Shown here piece by piece: positions 25,198 to 33,397 of a stretch of DNA of 64,000 nucleotides. Every line of letters starts with the position of its first letter. Positions within the stretch are counted from its first letter, which is position 1. The stretch covers positions 62,001 through 126,000 of the forward strand of contig NZ_RJUF01000175.1 in assembly GCF_024343775.1 (NCBI RefSeq), read 5' to 3'. Both the position numbers and the translations under genes were made by a program. The notes under the pieces were generated by a model that worked only from the letters and a program-made list of their open reading frames with translations, was not told where the DNA came from and ran no database searches. The DNA comes from Lacihabitans soyangensis (GTDB taxonomy: Bacteria > Bacteroidota > Bacteroidia > Cytophagales > Spirosomataceae).

Positions 25198-25221
25198 AAG
25201 TCTTTTAAAATTCGTTTTGTT

Positions 25222-25267
25222 ATGCCAATATTCACTTAAATCATTTTGGCATTACTATTATTTTTCA
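25222..25267 (+). terminator. Possible terminator after the 22624 gene
   Basis: ATGCCAA (25222-25228) pairs with TTGGCAT (25246-25252) across a 17-nt loop, followed by the T-rich TACTATTATTTTTC. The long loop lowers confidence. Confidence 0.4.
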
Positions 25268-25304
25268 TTAACTTAGATTAGCTTTAATACAATACTTTTT
25301 TGTA

Positions 25305-26000
25305 ATGACAACTCTTAAAGATTGGAAAGAAAATAAAGAAAAATGGCTCGAAAGGGATTTCGAGCTAATGACCAAAGACACGGGTTGGAAAGAAAGATTA
25401 CAAAAAGACGGTGTTAGTATTTGGCAGAGATCCTTTGCGGACGATAAAAATGACTTATTTCGTTGGCGATTACCCAAAGTTTCGGCTAACCACAAAGAGG
25501 TATTCGATGTTTTTACTAATCAAATGATTGATTATCATCATTATTGGACAGCAGAATACACTGGTGGATATGTGGTAAAAGAACTCGATGAAAACACCCA
25601 AATCATTTATCAGCAGTTTGACCCGAACAAACCTTTTATTTCAAAAAGAGACCTTCTGTACATACAATGGAGTCGAAAAATTGATGATAAAACCATTCAA
25701 ACCAGTTTCAGGTCAATAGTTATGGAGGAATTTCCAGTTCCAAATGGTTTTGAAAGGATAGACTGGTGGGGCGGTCATTTGTTCGAGGCCAATGCCGACG
25801 GCAGTAGCCAGCTGGTGCTCATTGACCGTGAAAATCAAGGAGGCTGGTTTCCATATTTTATGATGAACCTGATTATGCCCCAATATCTCAGCCACCAGTT
25901 TAATAGTATTATAAAGTTTTTTGAGAAAGGTGGTGTAAATGCCCACGAAAAACTGGCCAATTCTCAAAACTCTGCCTTGAAATACAAACTATTACTCTAA
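25305..26000 (+). CDS. START/SRPBCC-like lipid-binding protein
   Basis: The 231-residue product has no signal peptide. The pattern fits a START-type helix-grip fold: G-V-S-I-W-Q-R-S-F, F-R-W-R-L-P-K-V-S-A-N-H-K-E-V-F-D-V-F, Q-I-I-Y-Q-Q-F-D, F-I-S-K-R-D-L-L-Y-I-Q-W-S-R and then G-G-H-L-F-E-A-N-A-D-G-S-S-Q-L-V-L-I-D-R-E. K-R-D and W-x-x-x at the strand edges resemble PCTP/StAR-related START domains. Such proteins bind a hydrophobic ligand in a central cavity; the ligand here is unknown. A membrane-protein gene follows after 11 bp, so the pair is probably one operon. Confidence 0.75.
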   Translation: MTTLKDWKENKEKWLERDFELMTKDTGWKERLQKDGVSIWQRSFADDKNDLFRWRLPKVSANHKEVFDVFTNQMIDYHHYWTAEYTGGYVVKELDENTQIIYQQFDPNKPFISKRDLLYIQWSRKIDDKTIQTSFRSIVMEEFPVPNGFERIDWWGGHLFEANADGSSQLVLIDRENQGGWFPYFMMNLIMPQYLSHQFNSIIKFFEKGGVNAHEKLANSQNSALKYKLLL

Positions 26001-26011
26001 AATTATTAGCC

Positions 26012-26806
26012 ATGGAAATCATTAAAAATTATGAAGCCTTTATCAATCTGGCATGGAATGTTACGATCACACTCACGGTATTGTTATACCTTTTATGTAA
26101 TCTATTGCCCGATAATCTTACGGGCAAACTTCTTCCCCTTCACAATGTTTTCAAACCAGAAACCAACATCGATTTGGACTATCAATCTATTGGTTATACG
26201 CTTCTACATACCACTTGGGCCACACGCATAACACATTCCACCATTATTATTGAAGCAGTTTTGTGGTTTGTGATTTTTGAAAGTTGGCATTGGAGCATCC
26301 CTTTTGTTTTTTTGGCTTTAATGGTTATTCAATCCATCTTCATTGGAGATAGAAAATTTGGATTTTTCTTTTTTATTATAGGTTTACTCACTTTTGGGGC
26401 AGCACTATTTACAATAAAGTTTTTGGGTATGCCGCAGGCAGTTTTATTGGCCAAAACCTTGCTTATGCTTGGAGGCTTGATGCGTATGTTGAGCCATTCT
26501 GCAGAGTTGATCCCACCTGTTTTGGTTGATTCCTCAGATCAATTTGTAAAACTTACCGCCAAGAATTTCAATTTGAGGGTTTTATTATCTTCACCCATCG
26601 GCTATATCGGCGAGTTTGGAAGTAGTTTGCCAAACAGGATTTTACCCGTTCAAGTAAATTACATTTATCAGAAGGTTTTCGGATTTAAACCGCAAACTAC
26701 CTTGCCATGGAATGAGATTAAGTTATCTGCTCAGGCCGTGTTGATAGGTGGCTACTCTAAGTTAAATGCTTTGCGAAAGTACTATGAAAGTGTGATGAAG
26801 AGTTAA
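26012..26806 (+). CDS. Multi-pass membrane protein of unknown function
   Basis: The 264-residue product has about five hydrophobic helices in the first 165 residues (near 12-32, 80-95, 97-112, 117-140 and 142-162). A soluble C-terminal part contains P-I-G-Y-I-G-E-F-G-S-S-L-P-N-R-I-L-P-V-Q. The pattern H-T-T-W-A-T-R-I-T-H-S-T in the N-terminal part carries two His that could bind metal or ligand. No family recognised. It is 11 bp downstream of the START-like gene, so it may be its membrane partner. The ATG is preceded by ATTAGCC, as in two other genes of this region. Confidence 0.7.
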   Translation: MEIIKNYEAFINLAWNVTITLTVLLYLLCNLLPDNLTGKLLPLHNVFKPETNIDLDYQSIGYTLLHTTWATRITHSTIIIEAVLWFVIFESWHWSIPFVFLALMVIQSIFIGDRKFGFFFFIIGLLTFGAALFTIKFLGMPQAVLLAKTLLMLGGLMRMLSHSAELIPPVLVDSSDQFVKLTAKNFNLRVLLSSPIGYIGEFGSSLPNRILPVQVNYIYQKVFGFKPQTTLPWNEIKLSAQAVLIGGYSKLNALRKYYESVMKS

Positions 26807-26889
26807 TAAATTTACTGAATTAATGGCATTCATTTCCCTAATTGTTAAGATTGTTTTTTTTGTAACGCCATTTCAGGATGGGACAATTC

Positions 26890-26923
26890 TGAGAAGTTCT
26901 CAATGGAAATAATAATTTCCATT
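26890..26923. repeat. Two adjacent perfect palindromes
   Basis: TGAGAAGTTCTCA (26890-26902, 6+1+6) abuts a 9-bp hairpin, AATGGAAAT (26902-26910), loop AATA, ATTTCCATT (26915-26923). They lie 85-115 bp after the membrane-protein stop and just before the 33-bp repeat array. The second hairpin lacks a proper T-run, so a terminator role is uncertain. Confidence 0.55.
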
Positions 26924-26955
26924 TGTAACTATCTTAAAAAAGGTGTTATGTTTAG

Positions 26956-27120
26956 GGTAAAAATCCAAAGGTGTTTTGTTTGTTTTTAGGTAAAAATCCA
27001 AAGGTGTTTTTCTCATTTTTAGGTAAAAATCCAATTGTGTTTTGATTATTATTTGGTAAAAATCCAAAGCTGTTTTTCTTATTTTTCGGTAAAAAACCAA
27101 AGGTGTTTTGAATGCTATCC
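26956..27120. repeat. Tandem array of five 33-bp units
   Basis: Units start at 26956, 26989, 27022, 27055 and 27088, exactly 33 bp apart. The first 23 bases are conserved (core GGTAAAAATCCAAAGGTGTT, then TT and G or T), and the last 10 are variable and T-rich. Copy 3 carries ATTG for AAGG, copy 4 CTG for GTG, copy 5 AAACC for AATCC. Position 23 alternates G,T,G,T,G. A degenerate partial copy precedes it near 26936. The array sits between convergent genes. Because 33 is a multiple of 3, both strands read as 11-residue pseudo-peptide repeats, which I do not consider genes. Confidence 0.85.
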
Positions 27121-27123
27121 AAC

Positions 27124-27152
27124 AAAAAAAGCCGCTCAAAAGCGGCTTTTTT
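27124..27152. terminator. Bidirectional terminator between convergent genes
   Basis: GCCGCT (27131-27136), loop CAAA, AGCGGC (27141-27146), flanked by an A-run on the left and a T-run on the right, so it works in both directions. It ends htpG on the minus strand and would stop read-through from the 26012 gene or the repeat array. Confidence 0.85.
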
Positions 27153-27173
27153 CATAATATTTCTATACTAAAA

Positions 27174-28976
27174 TTACCCCAATTTCTCCACCGAACGCTG
27201 GATGAATTGTGTAAGGTCTGCTCCGTTTAGCATTCCTTGTGAGAGTAGTGCCAAGTCATAAAGTTGCTTAGCTAGGCCGTTTTCGTTACCTTCTTTGGCA
27301 ATTTTGCCAATGATTGGGTGGTTGCCGTTTACTACAAGATTGTACATCATCGGCATATTACCAAACATACCACCTTGGCCATTTACTTTAGACATGTCGG
27401 CGTATCTACGCATAAACTCAGGCACCACTATGGATACTGGGATATCGTCCACTGGCAAGGCTTCTATCTGCACTATGTTGTTGCCCACAAACTCTTTAAA
27501 GGTCTCTTCCACTTTCTTTTTCTCGTCTTCTCCAAGTACAACTTCTTGTTTCAGACCTTTGTCTATCAACTTGTCGAAAGTGTCGGCATCTACGCGTTTG
27601 AAAGTCAGATTTTCAACTTTGCTTTCCATGGCATTAATAAAGTGAGCATCCAAGACATCGTCGAATACCAAAACATCAAACTCACGTTTTTTAGCACCTG
27701 CAATGAATGCATCTTGCTTGCTGATGTCGTTGGCATAAAGACCCACCAATTTGCCGTCTTTATCTTTTTGGTTGGCTTCTAATTTGGTTTTGTATTCTTC
27801 TATTGTGAAACAAGCACCTTCTGTGTTTTTGAGCAAAATAAAATCTTTGGCTCTGTCAAAAAACTTATCGTCAGAGATGATACCATATTTTACAAAAAGG
27901 CCTATACTTTCCCATTTCTCTTCAAATGCCTTGCGGTCTTCTCTAAATAAATCTGAAAGTTTGTCGGCTACTTTCTTGGTAATGTGAGAGTTGATGCGTT
28001 TTACATTGCCATCGGCCTGAAGATAACTTCTCGAAACGTTCAATGGAATATCTGGAGAGTCTATGACACCGTGTAACAACTGCAAGAACTCCGGTACGAT
28101 GTCTTTCACGTCATCCGTAATAAATACCTGACGGCTATACAATTGTATTTTTTCTCTGTTCAATTGGAAATCCTGCTTCACTTTCGGGAAGTACAATACC
28201 CCTGTCAGATTAAACGGATAGTCAACGTTAAGGTGAATCCAGAACAATGGATCTTCTGAGTAAGGGTACAATTCTTTATAGAAAGCAATGTAATCCTCGT
28301 CTTTCAAATCTGAAGGAGTTTTTACCCAAATTGGAGAAGGATTGTTGATTACTTTGTCCTTAAATTCTATTTCGACCGGAAGGAATTTGCCGTATTTTAC
28401 CAATACCTGCTCCAGTTTGCTTTCTTCCAAAAACTCCTCCGAGTCCTCAGCGATATGCAAAATAATGTCTGTACCACGTTCGGCTTTTTCAGCTGCAGAT
28501 ATTTCAAACTCGGTAGTGCCGTCGCTGAACCATCTCGCAGCGGGTGCGTCTTGGTATGATTTCGTGATGATTTCTACTTCTTTGGCTACCATAAAGGCCG
28601 AGTAAAAGCCCAAGCCAAATTGTCCGATTATCTGTGTTTTGTCTGACTCGTCTTTGTATTTTTCTACAAACTCTTTAGCTCCTGAAAAAGCTATTTGATT
28701 GATATACTTTTTGATTTCGTCGGCCGTCATTCCCAAGCCTTTGTCAGATATGGTGATAGTTTTGGCGTCTTTGTCGAAAGAAACTTTTATTTTCAAATCG
28801 CCCAATTCACCGTCAAATTGACCTATAGAAGATAGTTTTTTGATTTTTTGTGTTGCATCCACCGCATTCGAAACCAATTCTCTCAAGAATATTTCGTGGT
28901 CGGAATACAAGAATTTTTTAATTATCGGAAAAATGTTCTCGGTGTTAATCGAAATTGTACCTTTTTCTGTTACCAT
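27174..28976 (-). CDS. htpG: HtpG, bacterial Hsp90 chaperone
   Basis: The 600-residue product has an N-terminal GHKL ATPase: F-L-R-E-L-V-S-N-A-V-D-A, then I-S-D-K-G-L-G-M-T and G-Q-F-G-L-G-F-Y-S-A-F-M-V. Middle-domain motifs such as G-V-L-Y-F-P-K and R-Q-V-F-I-T-D-D follow, ending in a dimerisation domain. It is an ATP-dependent cytosolic chaperone assisting late folding of client proteins under stress. The length is typical of Bacteroidota HtpG. Upstream (29011-29054) lies a palindrome and a promoter-like stretch that suggest heat-shock control. The terminator at 27124-27152 follows the gene. Confidence 0.98.
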   Translation of the reverse strand: MVTEKGTISINTENIFPIIKKFLYSDHEIFLRELVSNAVDATQKIKKLSSIGQFDGELGDLKIKVSFDKDAKTITISDKGLGMTADEIKKYINQIAFSGAKEFVEKYKDESDKTQIIGQFGLGFYSAFMVAKEVEIITKSYQDAPAARWFSDGTTEFEISAAEKAERGTDIILHIAEDSEEFLEESKLEQVLVKYGKFLPVEIEFKDKVINNPSPIWVKTPSDLKDEDYIAFYKELYPYSEDPLFWIHLNVDYPFNLTGVLYFPKVKQDFQLNREKIQLYSRQVFITDDVKDIVPEFLQLLHGVIDSPDIPLNVSRSYLQADGNVKRINSHITKKVADKLSDLFREDRKAFEEKWESIGLFVKYGIISDDKFFDRAKDFILLKNTEGACFTIEEYKTKLEANQKDKDGKLVGLYANDISKQDAFIAGAKKREFDVLVFDDVLDAHFINAMESKVENLTFKRVDADTFDKLIDKGLKQEVVLGEDEKKKVEETFKEFVGNNIVQIEALPVDDIPVSIVVPEFMRRYADMSKVNGQGGMFGNMPMMYNLVVNGNHPIIGKIAKEGNENGLAKQLYDLALLSQGMLNGADLTQFIQRSVEKLG

Positions 28977-29010
28977 TGTCTGTATTGTTTTTAAATTTCA
29001 GATAGACAAC

Positions 29011-29054
29011 AATCAAAGGCTGTTCCAAGTGGCAATTTTCTGACAATTTGACAG
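29011..29054 (-). promoter_or_regulatory. Putative stress-control region of htpG
   Basis: Upstream of the htpG start on the minus strand there is an imperfect 15-bp palindrome (29040-29054; half-site CTG[A/T]CAA), with a third related TGCCA half-site next to it. TTGGAACAGCCTTTGATT (about 29011-29028) follows and resembles a -24/-12 (RpoN-type) element with GG-N10-GA in place of GG-N10-GC. The spacing to the start codon is about 38 nt. The palindrome is plainly visible; its function is inferred. Confidence 0.4.
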
Positions 29055-29076
29055 TCATAATGAGAGTTTAAGACAT

Positions 29077-29103
29077 AAAAAAAGGAGCCGAAGCTCCTTT
29101 TAC
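29077..29103 (-). terminator. Terminator of the PepSY-like lipoprotein gene
   Basis: On the minus strand: GGAGC-TTCG-GCTCC (29084-29097), flanked by AAA before and a seven-T run after. The extra-stable UUCG tetraloop makes this a strong terminator, immediately after the stop codon at 29104. Confidence 0.88.
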
Positions 29104-29619
29104 TTACCAAGTTCTCACACGCACTAGTTTACCGCTCAGGCTAAAATCTAACCTCACTCGGTTGCTCAGTTTTACCTCGTATTTGTCTGAGGATTTCTCC
29201 GCTTTTACGATGGTAACGCCTGGGTAGTTTTTAGCTATGTAGTCCAAGATCACCTGCGGAAGTGCTGCCATGGTGTCGTCAGATACTTTTGTGCCATTTT
29301 TACTACCTCCCGAAACTTCAATGAATACACCCGAAAGGCTAAATTCAAGTTTGGTTAAATCTGAAAGCGTAACTTCGAATTTTGTCAGGTACTTTTCAGC
29401 CTTTGTGATGGTCTTACCAGGGTAATTGGTGTTGAGATACAGGGTTATTGCCCCTGGCAAAGAACTGGCGGACACTTTCACACCGTCTCCTGAGGCGTTT
29501 TCTAATCCTGAAAAAACAGCTGAGCTGTCGTCTGGGCTTAGCAGGGAATCCTCACAAGAAGTAAGCGTCAAAACCACTAAAGTCAAAAAAGACAAGCCAA
29601 AATTTCTGAATGTTTTCAT
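29104..29619 (-). CDS. PepSY-like (DUF2874) lipoprotein with two repeats
   Basis: The start is the ATG at 29617-29619 (MKTFRNFGLSFLTLVVLTLTSC), giving 171 residues with a lipobox Cys near residue 21. The frame is open upstream to 29712, but that extension has no signal-like character. Two tandem repeats of about 60 residues follow: L-P-G-A-I-T-L-Y-L-N-T-N-Y-P-G-K-T-I-T-K-A-E-K and L-P-Q-V-I-L-D-Y-I-A-K-N-Y-P-G-V-T-I-V-K-A-E-K, each followed by K-(F/Y)-E-V-x-L-S and F-S-L-S-G. This is the PepSY-like family of Bacteroidota (BLIP-like fold), of unknown function. It is divergent from the lipoprotein/CHAT pair with a 140-bp intergenic region. Confidence 0.85.
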   Translation of the reverse strand: MKTFRNFGLSFLTLVVLTLTSCEDSLLSPDDSSAVFSGLENASGDGVKVSASSLPGAITLYLNTNYPGKTITKAEKYLTKFEVTLSDLTKLEFSLSGVFIEVSGGSKNGTKVSDDTMAALPQVILDYIAKNYPGVTIVKAEKSSDKYEVKLSNRVRLDFSLSGKLVRVRTW

Positions 29620-29759
29620 AATTTTAAATAATTTACGGTGATAATTGATTTTCATAACTAAGTAGGAGCTGATCTGAAAAATGTAACCGCTTTTAAAATT
29701 ATTTTTTTGCAACCATCGTTAGTTTACCATCGTAACGATATACAAAGCCCCAGAAATTG

Positions 29760-30701
29760 ATGAAAAACCCACTTAAAATATTGTTTTTACTCCTCACAGC
29801 TTGGGTGTTTGCTTGCAATCCAAACTTGGACAATGACGATATTTTGCCTGATGATAATAACAATGCCATCAATAGTCAAAGTACTAATGATCAGGGTTCT
29901 ACGCAGACTGGAAACGGTTCAACGATTAAGCCTGCCTGTAATCTGATAGCCTACAGCGACACGCTTTTTTTCCTAGAAAACCTCAAGGATGACCTTAAAG
30001 TAAAACCGCTGGTAAAAAGAGATGGCGAATATGGTGCCTACCCCGAAGGCTTAGAAATAAATGAATCGCATGGCGAAATAAATATAACCAAAAGTGAATC
30101 AGGCCTAAGGTATACCGTCTTTTTTATCCCCAAAAACACCAAAGATACTTGTTTTACGCACCTCACAATTTCTGGAGTGGACTACCTCAGCAAAATTTAT
30201 CTTTTGGATAAAAATGAAAAAATAGCAGCTCCCATTTATAACAATAATCCAGCTTTTGCCATACCCGGAGTCAATACCCGCACAACAGAATTTGACGACG
30301 ACGATGATGATGACAACGGAAACGGAACCTTAGACGAACCTCTACCCGGCCAACAAGTGATTGCTCAAGGTTTGGATATTTCAAAAATTGACGGAAAAAT
30401 TGTCTTGGACAACTCTCTGAGAAAGGGACTGTTAGGCACAAATCCGAAAAATGGCTCCACCAAAAAGCTCAAACTATTTTATAGACTAGACGATAAAAGC
30501 GGAAAGGCTCTTAATCGCATAGAACTCGAATTTCATTATTTCGAAAAAGAAAGTGATGTGCCGAAAAGCCTGAAAGACAAGATAATTGAAAATCAAAATT
30601 CGTATTACAATCCCAATTTTGGTTTAAAATATGCTCGTATTTTTAGAATATTCCGAAAACCTCGACCACCTCAAATAGTGATAGTAGGCAGAAATTACTA
30701 A
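29760..30701 (+). CDS. Lipoprotein with acidic tract, unknown function
   Basis: The ATG at 29760 (a TTG precedes it) gives 313 residues. The lipobox W-V-F-A-C (Cys19) is followed by an Asn/Asp/Gln/Thr-rich, presumably unstructured linker (20-58). A beta-rich domain at about 60-160 follows, then a run of seven Asp (179-185) with N-G-N-G-T-L-D-E-P, like a calcium-binding loop. The C terminus is basic and aromatic (R-I-F-R-K-P-R-P-P-Q-I-V-I-V-G-R-N-Y). No known family. It ends 8 bp before the TPR-CHAT gene, so the two are one operon and this lipoprotein is a candidate partner or substrate of the CHAT protein. Confidence 0.75.
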   Translation: MKNPLKILFLLLTAWVFACNPNLDNDDILPDDNNNAINSQSTNDQGSTQTGNGSTIKPACNLIAYSDTLFFLENLKDDLKVKPLVKRDGEYGAYPEGLEINESHGEINITKSESGLRYTVFFIPKNTKDTCFTHLTISGVDYLSKIYLLDKNEKIAAPIYNNNPAFAIPGVNTRTTEFDDDDDDDNGNGTLDEPLPGQQVIAQGLDISKIDGKIVLDNSLRKGLLGTNPKNGSTKKLKLFYRLDDKSGKALNRIELEFHYFEKESDVPKSLKDKIIENQNSYYNPNFGLKYARIFRIFRKPRPPQIVIVGRNY

Positions 30702-30709
30702 TTTCGTGC

Positions 30710-33397
30710 ATGAAGCTCAGGCACCTCTCTGTTTTAGGAATTTTTGTTTTTGGCTTGGCCATTTCGCAGCCAGAGAAAACCAATATTGAAAGAGAGTTCA
30801 ATAAAGGTTTGGCTTTTTTTAATAACGAAAACCCAACTGACGAATCAGACAGAAGGGCATTGGGCCATTTTTCAAAAATAGCTGTGTTAAGTCCTCAAAA
30901 TCAAAAAGAGGCTATTTTGGTTAGAAACGCCAACGAAAAATTGGGAGTGCTTTATCAAACACAGGAGCAATTTCAAAAAGCCAAGCAGTATTATAAAAAT
31001 AGTCTTTCAATAGCCCAAAAACACCAGCTCAAGGATTCATTGAGTTTTTCTTCTTTGCTTTATATCAGTGGTTTATATTATTATGAGTCTGTTTATGATT
31101 CTTGTTTAATTTATTTATCAAAAGCCGAAGCGATTTCTGAAAAGTACCCCAAGCTTCCAGAGTCAGAGCGTTTATACAATACCAAAGGTGTCTTGCTCTT
31201 TGAATCTGGAAATTTCAGGCAAAGTTTGGCTTATTTCAAAAAGGCAGAGTTGCTCGAAAATACAGACGAGTTTTCTAACAAAAACAACCAAGCATTGGCC
31301 TTGCAGTTTTTGAACCAGCCTGATAGTACGTACAAGATTCTGAAGTACTTAGAAAATAATTTTTCGGACAATAATGAGCTAAAAATCAATCTGGCTACGG
31401 TACTCATAGAATTGAATGAGCCGCAAAAGGCTCTTTCTTATTTGAAACAAATCGAAGGCGATTCGGTGGTTTTTTACAATACGCTTGCCAAGGCTTATTT
31501 TAAGTTAAAGGATTTTGAAAAGGCTCAAAAGTATTTGCAGTTAACCATTGGTTTATCGAAAAGCAAACACCCTAACATTGGCTTTGCTCATCATTATTTA
31601 GGGAAAATTGCCGCCATGAAGGGTTCGTATTTCGAGGCACTTTTTCATTTCCAATCGGCACTTCAAAACTTGGATTATTTTTTCAAAGAAAAAAATGTAT
31701 ATAGAAATCCCAAAAATGTGAGTAATGGTTTTTATTCTTATTTTTTGTTGGAAATTCTTAGTGAAAAAGCCGAACTATTTGGGAATTTGTACCTGAAAAC
31801 CGGTAAACTGCATTACCTGAGAGGTGCAATTTCTACTTACGAGGCCTTCGGTCTGATTGCAAGTAATATTTCCAAAACTTACAGTCAAGAAGATGCCCGC
31901 TTGGATATCATAGATAATATACATCCTAAATATCAGGGGTTTGTAAAGATTTTATGGGAGGCTTATCGAAAAACTGGAGAAGTAAAATATGCACAACGGG
32001 CCTTTGAGGTTAGTGAAGAGAGCAAGGCAACAGTGCTGGCTTTGGGCATAAACGAAAGCAAAATCAAAACCTCCAGTGATATACCCGATTCGTTGTTGTT
32101 GAGCGAACAAAATCTTCATATTTCCCTGGCGGCTCTCCGCAAAAACATTGAAAATAGCTCAAGCCCGGAAAAAGTAAAACAATACCTCGCAGCCATTAAT
32201 GAAATCGAAATAAAAATTGGGAGTTTGAATGAGAAGTTGGAGAATTTTCCTGCCTATAAAGCCCGCAAGTTTATGGATAGTCAACATGTAGAAGTTGATA
32301 AACTGAGAAGTTTTTTAACACAAGATGAGGCCTTGGTCACATATGCCGACTTGGGCGATAAAGCAATCCTTTTTTGTCTTACCAAATCCGACTTTAAAAC
32401 TTACGAATTACCGAATAAGACAAATTTTGAATCTCAGGTAAAGAGGCTTAAATATAAAATTAATAATGCCGAAGAATCTGTTGAGGCTAAATCGGTTTAC
32501 CGAGCTCTTTTTGGGCCTTTTGAGGAAATTCTGGAAGAAAAAACGCATATTGTTTTTGTAGGAGATGGCGTAACCAATGGCTTGCCTTTAGAATATTTAT
32601 TAGACAAGAAAAGTAAGTTTTTGGTTGAAAATCACGCTGTTTCTTATTTGTTTTCGGCTAAGTTTATTCTTTCTGCTAGTAAATCTGCGACCAACGGGCA
32701 TATTTTAGCATTTGCTCCTTTTGCAGATCAAAAATATGGCAAAGACTTCCTACCCAATTCTTTAAGTGAGGTCAGAAATATTGGAGGAGATAAAATTTTG
32801 GAAAACTCTAAAGCTACCAAGCAAGCGTTTTTTGAAATTGCCAACCAATATCAAATTATACACCTTGCCACACACGCCTTGGCCGATGTTGTTTCTCCCG
32901 AAAAATCATTTGTTAGGTTTTCTGGTTCAGAGGACAACAAGCTTTATTTGTTTGAGTTTACTGCTGGAATGCTTAAAAATACACAATTGGTTTTTCTTTC
33001 GGCATGCGATTCTTACGGCAACTCAAATATGCAAGGCGAAGGTATTAGAGGACTTTCTAGAGGGTTTTATTTGGCTGGCTCGCAGAGTATTATATCATCT
33101 TTGTGGAAAGCGGAAGATTTCGCTACTGCTTATTTAACGAAGCACTTTTATAAACATCTTTCTGAAGGGAATTCGTATCCAGAAGCACTTCAAAAGGCCA
33201 AGTTAGATTTATTAACCGATCCAACGATGGTTCAATTTCGACACCCCAAATATTGGTCTCATTTGATATATGTTGGTTTCCAAAAACGCGAATCTAATTG
33301 GCATGCGTACCTGTGGATTTATATATCGCTGACAGTTTTGGTACTTTTCGCATGGTGGCAGTTCAAAAAAGGCGTTCTTTCAAAGCTAAAATTTTAA
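30710..33397 (+). CDS. Exported TPR-CHAT domain protein (caspase-like)
   Basis: The 895-residue product has a signal peptide (about 1-18). TPR repeats span about 20-420 (for example Q-F-Q-K-A-K-Q-Y-Y-K-N-S-L and D-F-E-K-A-Q-K-Y-L-Q-L-T-I), then a linker helix region. The CHAT domain (about 540-855) has the caspase-like dyad H-L-A-T-H-A (His722) and L-S-A-C-D-S (Cys766), plus G-I-R-G-L-S-R-G-F-Y-L-A-G and S-L-W-K-A. A C-terminal membrane helix (about 867-886) ends in a short Lys-rich tail. Predicted topology: TPR and CHAT in the periplasm, tail in the cytosol. It overlaps the convergent anti-sigma-like gene by 35 bp. CHAT proteins are cysteine peptidases or degenerate relatives; here both dyad residues are kept. 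Confidence 0.9.
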   Translation: MKLRHLSVLGIFVFGLAISQPEKTNIEREFNKGLAFFNNENPTDESDRRALGHFSKIAVLSPQNQKEAILVRNANEKLGVLYQTQEQFQKAKQYYKNSLSIAQKHQLKDSLSFSSLLYISGLYYYESVYDSCLIYLSKAEAISEKYPKLPESERLYNTKGVLLFESGNFRQSLAYFKKAELLENTDEFSNKNNQALALQFLNQPDSTYKILKYLENNFSDNNELKINLATVLIELNEPQKALSYLKQIEGDSVVFYNTLAKAYFKLKDFEKAQKYLQLTIGLSKSKHPNIGFAHHYLGKIAAMKGSYFEALFHFQSALQNLDYFFKEKNVYRNPKNVSNGFYSYFLLEILSEKAELFGNLYLKTGKLHYLRGAISTYEAFGLIASNISKTYSQEDARLDIIDNIHPKYQGFVKILWEAYRKTGEVKYAQRAFEVSEESKATVLALGINESKIKTSSDIPDSLLLSEQNLHISLAALRKNIENSSSPEKVKQYLAAINEIEIKIGSLNEKLENFPAYKARKFMDSQHVEVDKLRSFLTQDEALVTYADLGDKAILFCLTKSDFKTYELPNKTNFESQVKRLKYKINNAEESVEAKSVYRALFGPFEEILEEKTHIVFVGDGVTNGLPLEYLLDKKSKFLVENHAVSYLFSAKFILSASKSATNGHILAFAPFADQKYGKDFLPNSLSEVRNIGGDKILENSKATKQAFFEIANQYQIIHLATHALADVVSPEKSFVRFSGSEDNKLYLFEFTAGMLKNTQLVFLSACDSYGNSNMQGEGIRGLSRGFYLAGSQSIISSLWKAEDFATAYLTKHFYKHLSEGNSYPEALQKAKLDLLTDPTMVQFRHPKYWSHLIYVGFQKRESNWHAYLWIYISLTVLVLFAWWQFKKGVLSKLKF

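Noticed and set aside
26956-27120. CRISPR array
   Set aside because: The unit is only 33 bp with a 10-bp variable part, the core varies between copies, and no cas gene is in the window.
26900-27155. Two overlapping minus-strand frames with 11-residue repeats (N-T-F-G-F-L-P-K-N-K-Q)
   Set aside because: They exist only because the 33-bp DNA repeat is a multiple of three; both frames are open at once, neither has a credible start, and they run over a terminator.
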